Source: Candidatus Heimdallarchaeota archaeon (lineage in GTDB: Archaea > Asgardarchaeota > Heimdallarchaeia > Heimdallarchaeales > Heimdallarchaeaceae). Taken from it: 64,000 nt of DNA. A model generated the notes under the pieces. It ran no database searches and had not been told where the DNA came from. It saw only the letters and a program-made list of their open reading frames with translations. The stretch lies in the NCBI GenBank assembly GCA_019057815.1, contig JAHLWR010000003.1, positions 1-64,000 on the forward strand, given 5' to 3'. Position 1 is the stretch's first letter. The number at the start of each line of letters is the position of its first letter. Shown here one piece after another: positions 33,932 through 42,338 of the stretch. A program made the translations under genes and the position numbers.

Positions 33932-35740
33932 TTAATCAATAATGTTACCTGTAATCTGAGTTTGGTAAAGATTGAAATATTTACCTTTCTTCTGTAGTAA
34001 TTGATCGTGTGTGCCTTCTTCCACAATTTTTCCTTCGTCAATAACAATAATCTTTGATGCACTCTTAATTGTGCTTAATCTGTGTGCAATAATGATTGAT
34101 GTTCGATTTTTTAAAATGTAATCAATTCCTTTTTGTATTAAGGACTCAGTGATTGGATCAATACTTGAAGTGCATTCGTCTAAAATTAAAATTCTAGGGT
34201 CTGCTATTACAGCTCTAGCAAGAGAAATTAATTGTCGTTGACCTAAGCTCAAACGAGAACCACCTTCTCTTACATCAGTTTTGTAGCCTTCTGGCATTTT
34301 TGTAATGTAACTGTGCAAACCAAGAGTCTCACAAACGCTGTAGACCTTTTCATCTTTAGCTTTCTTATTACCAAATTTCAGATTCTCGATAATAGTTCCA
34401 GAGAATAGGAACACATCTTGTGGCACTATAGCAATATTTTTTCTCAAATTCGTTAGTTCTATCTCCTTGATATTATACCCATCAACTAGAAGTTCACCCT
34501 TTGAGACATCATAATACCTAGCGAGAAGTTTAGTGATAGTCGTCTTTCCAGCCCCTGTACGACCAACAAGAGCAATGCTTTGACCAGGTTCTATTACAAG
34601 TTGAATATTATTTAAGATTGGAACATCAATATTATAATTAAAATCTACTGACTTAAATTCAATGTGTCCCTTGATGTTTTCTAATATAATAGGATTCTCA
34701 CAATTTTTGATTTTGACGTCTTCGTCAAGAATCTCAAAAATCCTTTCTCCCGCCGCGAATCCCGATTGAATCAAAGTGTAGAAAGTGAAAAGATTCATTA
34801 TTGGATTGAAGAACATACTCGAGTACATGAGGAAAGCGAAGAGTTCTCCATAAGTAATATCACCAAATTTTAGAGCGTAACCCCCATAAATCAAAATGAT
34901 TGTAGTTCCAATTGCTGCAACAACCTGAATTATTGGCATAAATAATGAAGATATTCCTGCAGCTTCAACATTGGCTGAAAAGGTTTCTTTGTTTAGATCT
35001 CGAAATTTCTGAATATTCTCATCTTCTCTGGAAAGTGTTTTTGTAACTTTTGCACTTTGTATTGTTTCTTGAAGATTAGCTGTGACTTTCGCAATTGCCA
35101 CTCTAGTTCTCCTGTATGCTCCTCTAACTCTGTTTTTAAAAACTATAACGACAATAAAAAGGATTGGGACTACGGTGAAAGTGAATAGAGTCATTTTGGT
35201 GTCATAAGAGAACATTATTCCTATAATCCATCCAAGGCTGAATAAATCTGCAAAAATATCAATTATCCCACTGGTTAAAAGCTCCCCAAGAGCGTCAACA
35301 TCATTAGTTACCTTCGAAATTGTTCTACCAGATTCTGTTTCTGTAAAGTATTCCTGACTCTGAAACTGTAATTTGGAAAATACATCATTTCTAATACGAA
35401 AAATTATTCTTTGACCTAATTTTGCAAACATGATACTTCTGGTAAGAGTAAGTACAAAATTAAGTACTATAAAGAGCAAAAAAAGCCCAGCCATTATAGC
35501 TATTTCGGGTTTAAAACCTATATTGTTTGGTTTGATAAATAAATCGATAATTTTCTGAAGGAGCATTGGAACAAGGGTAGCGAAAATGGAAGTTGCGATT
35601 ACAATGAGTAATAAAGAAATTGCTTCTGGTAGATAGTATCTGAAAAGTCCTAAAACCAACTTGAACAAATCTAAATCAGAATACTTCCTATCTCTCTCTT
35701 CTTCTTCTCGTCTCATTGCGCGAAAAGCATGCCAAGCCAT
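33932..35740 (-). CDS. ABC exporter half-transporter, consensus-Glu subunit
   Basis: 602 residues: about six membrane helices (type IV exporter fold) then an ATPase domain. Walker A is GRTGAGKTT, Walker B IILDECTSS-type with the catalytic Glu kept (LILDECTSSID), and the switch is IAHRLST. The signature reads LSLGQ instead of LSGGQ. The upstream gene encodes the complementary half, with one-base overlap (TAATG) and a strong AAGGAGGAAT motif, so the two form a heterodimer like LmrCD, BmrCD or TM287/288. It probably exports lipids, peptides or hydrophobic compounds. Confidence 0.93.
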   Translation of the reverse strand: MAWHAFRAMRREEEERDRKYSDLDLFKLVLGLFRYYLPEAISLLLIVIATSIFATLVPMLLQKIIDLFIKPNNIGFKPEIAIMAGLFLLFIVLNFVLTLTRSIMFAKLGQRIIFRIRNDVFSKLQFQSQEYFTETESGRTISKVTNDVDALGELLTSGIIDIFADLFSLGWIIGIMFSYDTKMTLFTFTVVPILFIVVIVFKNRVRGAYRRTRVAIAKVTANLQETIQSAKVTKTLSREDENIQKFRDLNKETFSANVEAAGISSLFMPIIQVVAAIGTTIILIYGGYALKFGDITYGELFAFLMYSSMFFNPIMNLFTFYTLIQSGFAAGERIFEILDEDVKIKNCENPIILENIKGHIEFKSVDFNYNIDVPILNNIQLVIEPGQSIALVGRTGAGKTTITKLLARYYDVSKGELLVDGYNIKEIELTNLRKNIAIVPQDVFLFSGTIIENLKFGNKKAKDEKVYSVCETLGLHSYITKMPEGYKTDVREGGSRLSLGQRQLISLARAVIADPRILILDECTSSIDPITESLIQKGIDYILKNRTSIIIAHRLSTIKSASKIIVIDEGKIVEEGTHDQLLQKKGKYFNLYQTQITGNIID

Positions 35741-37557
35741 TAATATTCCTCCTTATGAATATCTTCTTTTTCTATTAGTGTAACTTTCTGGTTATCGTAA
35801 GATTCTGCAAGCGTGGCGTAAATATCTTGATAAAGACCTTTTTGATTTATTAAATCATCATGATTTCCATCTTGTATTATTTCTCCTTCATCAAAAACAA
35901 GTATTCTATCAGCATATTTTACAGAAGAAATTCTTTGACTGATTATTATCGTTGTTCTCCCTTTACTCAAAATATCAAGTGATTCTTGTATCAGAGCTTC
36001 AGTTTCTGCGTCAACAGAAGCAGTACTATCATCAAAAATAAGAAGAGATGGGTCTGTTAGAAGTGTTCGAGCAATGCTAATTCGTTGTTTTTGTCCACCA
36101 GAAAGCGTTATCCCTCTGTCTCCTACTCGAGAATCATAGCCTTCAGGTAATGAAATAATGAAATCATGAATGTTAGCTGTTCTTGCAGCTTTTTCTATTT
36201 CTTCATCTGATGCGTTAGGTTTTCCAAATGCAATATTTTCTTTCATAGAATCATTGAATAAGAAGGTATCTTGTAATACTAAGCCAATTTGTTTTCTTAG
36301 AGGTTTTAATTGGTAGTTTTTAATATTAATTCCATCAATTTTAATTTCACCTTGAATAGGATCATAAAATCGTTGCAATAGACTTACAAACGAACTTTTT
36401 CCACTTCCTGTACCTCCCATGAGAACAATTTTCTGTCCTGATGGTATAACAATACATATATTTCTCAATATTGGATTATTTTTCTCATATTCAAACCAAA
36501 CATTCTCATAGTTAATTTTACCTTGTAATTTAGGTGGAATAATAGCATCGGGGTCTTCTTGGATTTCTCTTTTAGCAGAAAGAAGTTCCATTAAACGATC
36601 TCCTGAAGCTAGAGCTCTTTGGACAACTCCAATTACCATAGTGAGTTGTCTAGTTGGCATAGGTAAAATCATTAAATAAAAAATAAAAGAAAGAAAAACA
36701 CCAAGTTTCATTGTGTTCTCTGCGACTGCAAAACCACCTAGAAACAACACTAGTGATGTTCCTAAACCGATAAGGAGAGTCATCGTTCCAAAATAAATAG
36801 ATCGATAAACTTGAGCCTTTATTCTTAAATTCATGTATTTTTCGTTTTCTGATGTAAATTTCTCAATTTCATTTTCTTCTTGAGCAAATCCTCTAACAAC
36901 ATGTATTCCTGTAACATTTTCCTGCAAAACAGACGTAACAACCCCAAACTGCGTCCTAGACTGATAAAATATTGGTCTTACTTTGTTGGAAAACCAAAAG
37001 ACTAACCAAATAAAAACTGGAAAGAATCCTACCATTATTAACCCTAATTTCCAGCTCATCACAATCATTGCTGTATAACTACCAACAAATAGGATAACAC
37101 CATTGAGAAGAAGGCGAAGAGTAAATGATATGAAACTAGAAATAGCGTTCAGATCAGTTGTTACTCTAGTCATGATTTGCCCAGTACTTTCCTCATCATA
37201 ATATTCCATTGTCAACTGTTGAAGAAGTTCATAGATATCGTCTCGAAGTTCTAAAGTGATTTTTTGGGCTAATAACGCGGCATAATAACGACTAATAAAT
37301 TGCAACAAACCCGCTATAATTGCAACAAGTAGGACACTTAACCCAAGAATCCATAATAAAAACAGATTTCCTTTAGGGATTGCATCGTCGACTATATATC
37401 TGATTAATTGCGGAGTAACAAGACCTATAAGTGCTGCTACAAATGAAACAACTGATACAAATAGTAAAAATAGTGGTCGTTTGAGTAGATACGGTTTAAG
37501 TATTCTAAAGATTTCTTTAGCTGAATGAATCCGTTCACGATTATCAAGCCAAGACAT
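35740..37557 (-). CDS. ABC exporter half-transporter, degenerate-site subunit
   Basis: 605 residues with six membrane helices and an ATPase domain. Walker A is GGTGSGKSS and the signature is a normal LSGGQKQR. The Walker B segment reads LLIFDDSTASVD, with Asp at the catalytic Glu position, and the switch is ISQRISS with Gln for His. These substitutions, together with the LSLGQ signature in the partner, create one catalytically poor ATP site, as is known for heterodimeric exporters. It is first in the minus-strand pair and has a TATA-like region upstream of 37557. Confidence 0.93.
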   Translation of the reverse strand: MSWLDNRERIHSAKEIFRILKPYLLKRPLFLLFVSVVSFVAALIGLVTPQLIRYIVDDAIPKGNLFLLWILGLSVLLVAIIAGLLQFISRYYAALLAQKITLELRDDIYELLQQLTMEYYDEESTGQIMTRVTTDLNAISSFISFTLRLLLNGVILFVGSYTAMIVMSWKLGLIMVGFFPVFIWLVFWFSNKVRPIFYQSRTQFGVVTSVLQENVTGIHVVRGFAQEENEIEKFTSENEKYMNLRIKAQVYRSIYFGTMTLLIGLGTSLVLFLGGFAVAENTMKLGVFLSFIFYLMILPMPTRQLTMVIGVVQRALASGDRLMELLSAKREIQEDPDAIIPPKLQGKINYENVWFEYEKNNPILRNICIVIPSGQKIVLMGGTGSGKSSFVSLLQRFYDPIQGEIKIDGINIKNYQLKPLRKQIGLVLQDTFLFNDSMKENIAFGKPNASDEEIEKAARTANIHDFIISLPEGYDSRVGDRGITLSGGQKQRISIARTLLTDPSLLIFDDSTASVDAETEALIQESLDILSKGRTTIIISQRISSVKYADRILVFDEGEIIQDGNHDDLINQKGLYQDIYATLAESYDNQKVTLIEKEDIHKEEY

Positions 37558-37736
37558 CTTGGTTCAAGTATTTTTATTAACGATATAAAATTGTTGATAA
37601 ATAAGAAATAACAATGTGAGTGATTCTAAAGATAGTGGGTATATGTTTGACTTAGATAGATTATCGTCAATGTTCAATAATCTTTATAAATGTCAAGATA
37701 GAGGAAGTTTTAAGATACAGATATTGAGGAAACAGC

Positions 37737-38549
37737 ATGAAACATTTCAGAGTACTTGAATTAATTTTAATTTTGATGCTTTTAATGGGAACTTTAGGAT
37801 TTAATACAACATTCGCAGACACAGATGAAGAAGAAATTGATTGGGGGTATACTGGATTAATTAAAACTCAATCAGACAGATTAAAATTAGAAAGTAGTTA
37901 CGATCCATATTGTATACAACTACATCTTTTCTTATTGAATGATACTGAAGAAGAAGAACCAACAATACGTCTAGTAGCAATATATGGCATTCGACCAATT
38001 TGGAATGCTCCTCTCTACTCTGAAAATTTTGATATTACAAGTGCAGGTGCGATATATAAATTCAAACTTCATGCTGATAAAGGAGTTACTTGGACTAATA
38101 TCACAACTTTTGATGTAAATAACACTGAATACAATCCTGATATTGCTCTTTTTATAGAGATAATTCGAATTAGATTATATAAGCATCCTGAATTTTTTGG
38201 TGGGTCAGAAGAAACTATGACTGCAAATTTAACACAAACAATTCATTTAGCAAATCTTACCACAAATGTAGGCGAAGTTGGATTGTGGGAGCAAGTTAGA
38301 AAAGATGGAACAATTATACGAGGAACATTCCATACTTACGGCTATGAAGAACCATTATATGAGGATGAGGAAATCGGTTATAAATGGCCTGATTATAATA
38401 TAACAATTGCCACTGATTTATATCGTTCGTCACTTCCACGTATTCATTCATTTAGAGTAGCATTTCCTTTCCTTTCCTTTTCTTTCGCACTAGGAACAGC
38501 AGCAATATTAATTACACTATTTTCTAACATCAGGAGAAGAAAAAGATGA
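37737..38549 (+). CDS. Secreted, membrane-anchored protein preceding the complex I-like module (paralogue A)
   Basis: 270 residues. An N-terminal signal peptide (LELILILMLLMGTLG...) is followed by an acidic stretch DTDEEEIDWGYTG, then an extracellular beta-rich domain of about 190 residues with several NxT/S sequons, and a C-terminal helix with the basic tail RRRKR. The next gene has the same layout and a similar segment after its signal peptide (EEEEEEWDFTG), and the stop and start overlap as ATGA, so the two are probably tandem paralogues. No family is recognised. Position just upstream of NuoJ-to-N-like genes suggests an external accessory subunit of that complex. CTTTATAAATG near 37681-37691 is a likely promoter. 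Confidence 0.75.
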   Translation: MKHFRVLELILILMLLMGTLGFNTTFADTDEEEIDWGYTGLIKTQSDRLKLESSYDPYCIQLHLFLLNDTEEEEPTIRLVAIYGIRPIWNAPLYSENFDITSAGAIYKFKLHADKGVTWTNITTFDVNNTEYNPDIALFIEIIRIRLYKHPEFFGGSEETMTANLTQTIHLANLTTNVGEVGLWEQVRKDGTIIRGTFHTYGYEEPLYEDEEIGYKWPDYNITIATDLYRSSLPRIHSFRVAFPFLSFSFALGTAAILITLFSNIRRRKR

Positions 38550-39313
38550 AAAAGCAATACCTATACCTTATTACACTTCTTTCTGTAATTTTAGTTGTTT
38601 CCACATCATTTTGCAGTATTTTACCTGTAAATGCAGCTGAAGAAGAAGAAGAAGAATGGGACTTTACTGGAGAAATCAGTATTGATAGTGACATTTTTTA
38701 TAGAGCAATGTATAATCCAATAGAGGACGGAGGTCTAAACGAAACAATTAATGGATATGAAAGACCTGTTATTTTCGTTAAAATCATAGGTTTAGATACT
38801 GATGCTAACGCAAAAATGGATATGTATATTGGGTTATATGGTATAATTACTTACGATGTTGATCATCTGGGATATGAAGAAAATACAGATTTGTTCATTA
38901 TAATAATGGGTACAACATGGAAATTAAGAATCCCTGAAGAATCACCACTTCACTGGGAAGTTCTTTACTACCCAAATCCAGTGTATATGGAAATAAATCC
39001 TAAAAGAAAAATTCCAATCATGTTCATTAATTTGACTAAAAACGTAGGTGTTAATCTAGAATACCAAATAGAGACTGGGAAAACTGCAGAAATTGGCAAT
39101 TTTACAACATTTGGATCAGGAAACCCACTACATCCCGATGTCCCCGCTTTTCCAGAATACAATACCACTGTTGCTCTATATACTGACACAATTCTTATCG
39201 GTGAATATACAAATACAGGATTCTTTGATAGTACATTGAGTTTTATAACTATCATATCTCTATCCTTCGTGACTCTCTATATCTGGAGAAAGAAAAGAAA
39301 AGCAGCAAAATAA
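38546..39313 (+). CDS. Secreted, membrane-anchored protein preceding the complex I-like module (paralogue B)
   Basis: 255 residues with a signal peptide (LITLLSVILVVSTSF), the acidic stretch EEEEEEWDFTGEI, an extracellular domain of about 180 residues, a C-terminal membrane helix and the tail WRKKRKAAK. Shared layout and sequence with paralogue A include NLTKNVG versus NLTTNVG, GNFTTFGSGNPLHPD versus GTFHTYGYEEPLYED, and PEYNTTVALYTD versus PDYNITIATDLY. These pairs establish homology by eye. ATGA overlap with gene A. Function unknown; probably expressed with the following membrane genes. Confidence 0.78.
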   Translation: MKKQYLYLITLLSVILVVSTSFCSILPVNAAEEEEEEWDFTGEISIDSDIFYRAMYNPIEDGGLNETINGYERPVIFVKIIGLDTDANAKMDMYIGLYGIITYDVDHLGYEENTDLFIIIMGTTWKLRIPEESPLHWEVLYYPNPVYMEINPKRKIPIMFINLTKNVGVNLEYQIETGKTAEIGNFTTFGSGNPLHPDVPAFPEYNTTVALYTDTILIGEYTNTGFFDSTLSFITIISLSFVTLYIWRKKRKAAK

Positions 39314-39370
39314 CTTTTCTACCCAAAAAAACTTAATATATTGCAAAGAGCAAGCTACTAATGAGTGCTG

Positions 39371-40105
39371 ATGTCAATAATTAACGTTGATATTTATTTA
39401 GCTAGTATATTGCTCACAATAATCAGTTCTCTTATAATACTCACACTCATAATCCCTAATTTCCTTAAGCTTACAAGAAAAACTAAAATATTGATACAAT
39501 CGTTTCTTCTTCTTCTATTTCTTGTAGGTTTAATTTTATTTTCACAAGGAATTAAGGATATGTACTTTTTCCTTGGAGCAGCTTGTGGAATAGGTTTCAT
39601 GTTAAATGGTTTAATACAGAAAAATAATCACAAATATATTTCATTTATCATGTTTTTTATTTCATTTTCATTCGTATTTCTCTCCTTAGGACAGACACTC
39701 CTCTTTTTAATGACGTTAATCTTTTCATATGCTTTATTTATTTCTTTAACTGCTTTTAAATTATTTAAAGAAAGACCTTTAGATATACTAGAGTCAAGCG
39801 AAACGAATTCTATAAAAATCATAAAGTTGGTTTTACTAATTGTTTTTGGGACAATATTCGGATACATTATTAGTATTAATTTCACTGATTTCATTGAAAT
39901 CTTAACGTTAGAGGTCACTGATTTCATTGAAATCTTAACATTAGAGGGACCAATAATCAAACATGTTATCATATATTCCACTTTTTATACTACTGATTTG
40001 TTTATTATTCTAAGCGCATTCTTTCTATTTATATGTGCAACAATTTTTATTGACATTTCTTTAAAAACACGAATGAAAAGGAAGGAAGAGCAATGGTACT
40101 ACTAA
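39371..40105 (+). CDS. Polytopic membrane protein at the NuoJ position of a complex I-like cluster
   Basis: About 245 residues and six to seven hydrophobic helices. By itself it is not clearly recognisable. It lies immediately before a NuoK-sized gene and three antiporter-like genes, so its place matches NuoJ in the conserved J-K-L-M-N order. It is longer than typical NuoJ (about 170-200). An internal 11-residue tandem duplication (TDFIEILTLE twice) is described separately. ATG 39371 is chosen; GTG 39365 is possible. CTTAATATA at about 39331-39339 may be a TATA box, so the module may have its own promoter. Confidence 0.55.
   Translation: MSIINVDIYLASILLTIISSLIILTLIIPNFLKLTRKTKILIQSFLLLLFLVGLILFSQGIKDMYFFLGAACGIGFMLNGLIQKNNHKYISFIMFFISFSFVFLSLGQTLLFLMTLIFSYALFISLTAFKLFKERPLDILESSETNSIKIIKLVLLIVFGTIFGYIISINFTDFIEILTLEVTDFIEILTLEGPIIKHVIIYSTFYTTDLFIILSAFFLFICATIFIDISLKTRMKRKEEQWYY
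39883..39948 (+). repeat. 33-bp in-frame tandem duplication in the NuoJ-position gene
   Basis: 39883-39915 and 39916-39948 are direct copies with 31 of 33 bases identical (G/A at one third-codon position and T/G at the end). It duplicates 11 codons, giving TDFIEILTLE twice in a loop or helix region. The high identity indicates a recent event. Confidence 0.95.
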
Positions 40106-40371
40106 TTCACCTAATTGCACTAGCTTGCATCAGCTTCATAGTAGGTTTATTTACATTATTATATTCTTCAAACACACTAAAAACCTCTTTTGGTTTTTTA
40201 CTTCTTTACACTTCTGGGATACTTTTTGTATCTAGCTTTTCTATCACTCCACAAATTCTAACGTTCTTCGGTCTTGGATTCTTTACTATATTAATGATAT
40301 TTTACTTCAATTTTCATGATTACTTGATCTTTAGTAATATAAAAAAGGAAAAGGGTGAAACAGATGTTTAA
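40093..40371 (+). CDS. NuoK-like membrane subunit of a complex I-like module
   Basis: 92 residues with three membrane helices, the size and topology of NuoK/MrpC. The first helix LIALACISFIVGLFTLLYS and second helix FGFLLLYTSGILFVSSF are consistent, but the conserved Glu of canonical NuoK helix 2 is not evident: the second helix has Ser, Tyr and Thr instead. GAAGGAAG 5 nt upstream supports the ATG. It overlaps the preceding gene by 13 bp and the next by 8 bp. Identification rests on size, topology and gene order. Confidence 0.6.
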   Translation: MVLLIHLIALACISFIVGLFTLLYSSNTLKTSFGFLLLYTSGILFVSSFSITPQILTFFGLGFFTILMIFYFNFHDYLIFSNIKKEKGETDV

Positions 40372-42337
40372 CTTAGCTTCGCTTCTTGGAATCCAAATAC
40401 TCATTCTTTTTCTTATCCCTTCGTTAAAATGGTTATTATCAAAAATTAGCATTTTAAAGAATGAAAAACCTAAGTTTACTCTTGGAGCTTTTCTTTCAGC
40501 AAACATTGTCTTTACAATTAGTTATTTTATAATCTTTTTAATCAGCTATTTCAAGGGTAACGATCTTATCCTATCGAAATTTGAATGGTTTAAAATAGGT
40601 AACCTTTCCTTTGAAATAGGATTTAATGTTTCATTGTTGCAGATATTGTTTTATTTTGTAATTATGGTATCTGTAAGCATATTCGTAATATATTATGAAC
40701 ATAGATTCCAGTTATGGCAAAGATATTTAGAAGTTAGATTGCCCTATCTTCTGGTAGCTCTAATATTCTTCATTTTCTCTCCAAACATCTTTCAACTTCT
40801 CTTATCTCTGCTAGTGATTGAATCTTTATTAATTGAGGTAACTCGTTCTCGAGATTTGAATAATGAATCTGATACAAATCATAGTATTAGACATACATTA
40901 TTCACATTGATTCTTAGTAATATATTCATTTTTACATCGTCAATACTGTTGCTTTCAAAAATTTTTACATCGTCAATACCGTTGCTTTCAAAAACAATGT
41001 CATTTGATTTTCAGATTATTCAAGCATATTTATCAGCGGAAGAATCCAATCTATATACATCTAATTATTATTCCGTTATTGCCATTCTTTTTTTCATAGG
41101 TATTATCGCTAAAACTTCTCTTTTTCCATTCCATTCATGGAAAAATAAGGTGTGTGCGAGTGAATCTCATGCAAATTTCATATTTTTGATAATTTATTTC
41201 CCTTTAACATTATTTGCTGTATTAAGCACTCCTCTAATTTTTATAATTAAGGTCATTCCCTCGTTTATTACTTGGTATACTATAGTAATTAGTTTAATCC
41301 CAGCACTATTTATTCAGTTTATTCAGGAGGAAAAAGAATTACTCAGATTCGAATCATCTGTTTACATAGGTCTAACTTTTTTCGCTGCGGGAATTGGTAG
41401 CCTAAACTCAGCTTTTCACATGTTACTTGTTTATCCAATTGTTTTTGGCATTATGATTATTTTTTCTTCTCTTAATAATGAAAAACCTTCACAAGTAGAA
41501 AGAACAACAAGAATTAAGTTTTTAGAGACTTTACGGATATCAAACTGGTTTATTGCTTTTATAGTTATTATTGGTGTAGCACCTTTTAATAGTATAATAT
41601 TAGCTGTTTCCCAATCATTGGAAACAACAAAAGTAGCATTTCCTCCTGGCTTATTTGCAATAGGTCTACTACTTTTATCACTATTATTTTCTTCAAATGT
41701 CCATAAGACAAGATCTAAGTTGAAATCACTGAAGCGGATAGATGGCCATCTAGATGTTGTTGTAGTGAGTATTCTATCAACATTACTAATTCTTCTTGCA
41801 TTAATTTTTCCAATATTCAATCTACTTCCACTTTACTCTATTGAGGTAGAAGTTGTACCACATATACTTGCGACAGTTATCTCCCTTGTTATACTTTTTT
41901 TGATTATATTAGTAATGCATGTTATAATACCGAAAAAATTCACTCAACTTACTTCAAGAATGACAAAGTTATCGTTGTCCGTTATAAATTTTATAAGAAA
42001 AGTATACTATTTCGATTTTATGTTTAGATTTTTCAAGTGGTTTTACGAAAAGTCAGTAATTCCATTCTTCTTGTGGGTGAACACAAATATTGTTGAAGGT
42101 TTTATCATAGGTTTTCTCTACATGTACATTTCTGTGTTTTTATCTAATCTAGTAACGACAATAGAAATTTTTCTGATTAAAAGCCTATTCCCCGTGGTAA
42201 AACGATTCTTCATAAAATTTTCAGTGTTTTTACGAAGATTCGAAAAAACTACCATAAAAAACCAGATTCTAGTAATTTTCTCGTTTTTAGCATTAATGAT
42301 TTGTATATTTCTTATTATATTATATGTAGGTGAATAA
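40364..42337 (+). CDS. NuoL-like antiporter-type subunit of a complex I-like module
   Basis: 657 residues with about 15-16 hydrophobic helices. The TM7 block IGIIAKTSLFPFHSWKNK aligns with the NuoL signature GxxxKSAQxPLHxWLPDA, retaining the pumping Lys (codon 41111-41113) and the following P-x-H-x-W. SHANFIFLI follows as in SALIHAATMV. The C-terminal KVYYFDFMFRFF matches the NuoL KYYFDELY segment that leads into the long lateral helix. The Lys of the later GFFSKD segment is replaced (GVAPFNSIILA). ATG 40364 has AGGGTG 6 nt upstream; GTG 40355 is possible. It is homologous to proton-translocating antiporter-like subunits but strongly divergent. Confidence 0.85.
   Translation: MFNLASLLGIQILILFLIPSLKWLLSKISILKNEKPKFTLGAFLSANIVFTISYFIIFLISYFKGNDLILSKFEWFKIGNLSFEIGFNVSLLQILFYFVIMVSVSIFVIYYEHRFQLWQRYLEVRLPYLLVALIFFIFSPNIFQLLLSLLVIESLLIEVTRSRDLNNESDTNHSIRHTLFTLILSNIFIFTSSILLLSKIFTSSIPLLSKTMSFDFQIIQAYLSAEESNLYTSNYYSVIAILFFIGIIAKTSLFPFHSWKNKVCASESHANFIFLIIYFPLTLFAVLSTPLIFIIKVIPSFITWYTIVISLIPALFIQFIQEEKELLRFESSVYIGLTFFAAGIGSLNSAFHMLLVYPIVFGIMIIFSSLNNEKPSQVERTTRIKFLETLRISNWFIAFIVIIGVAPFNSIILAVSQSLETTKVAFPPGLFAIGLLLLSLLFSSNVHKTRSKLKSLKRIDGHLDVVVVSILSTLLILLALIFPIFNLLPLYSIEVEVVPHILATVISLVILFLIILVMHVIIPKKFTQLTSRMTKLSLSVINFIRKVYYFDFMFRFFKWFYEKSVIPFFLWVNTNIVEGFIIGFLYMYISVFLSNLVTTIEIFLIKSLFPVVKRFFIKFSVFLRRFEKTTIKNQILVIFSFLALMICIFLIILYVGE
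40928..40993 (+). repeat. 33-bp in-frame tandem duplication in the NuoL-like gene
   Basis: 40928-40960 and 40961-40993 are identical except for one T/C difference (32 of 33). The protein gains a second copy of an 11-residue segment (IFTSSILLLSK, IFTSSIPLLSK). It has the same length as the duplication in the gene two positions upstream. Confidence 0.96.
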
Positions 42338-42338
42338 T

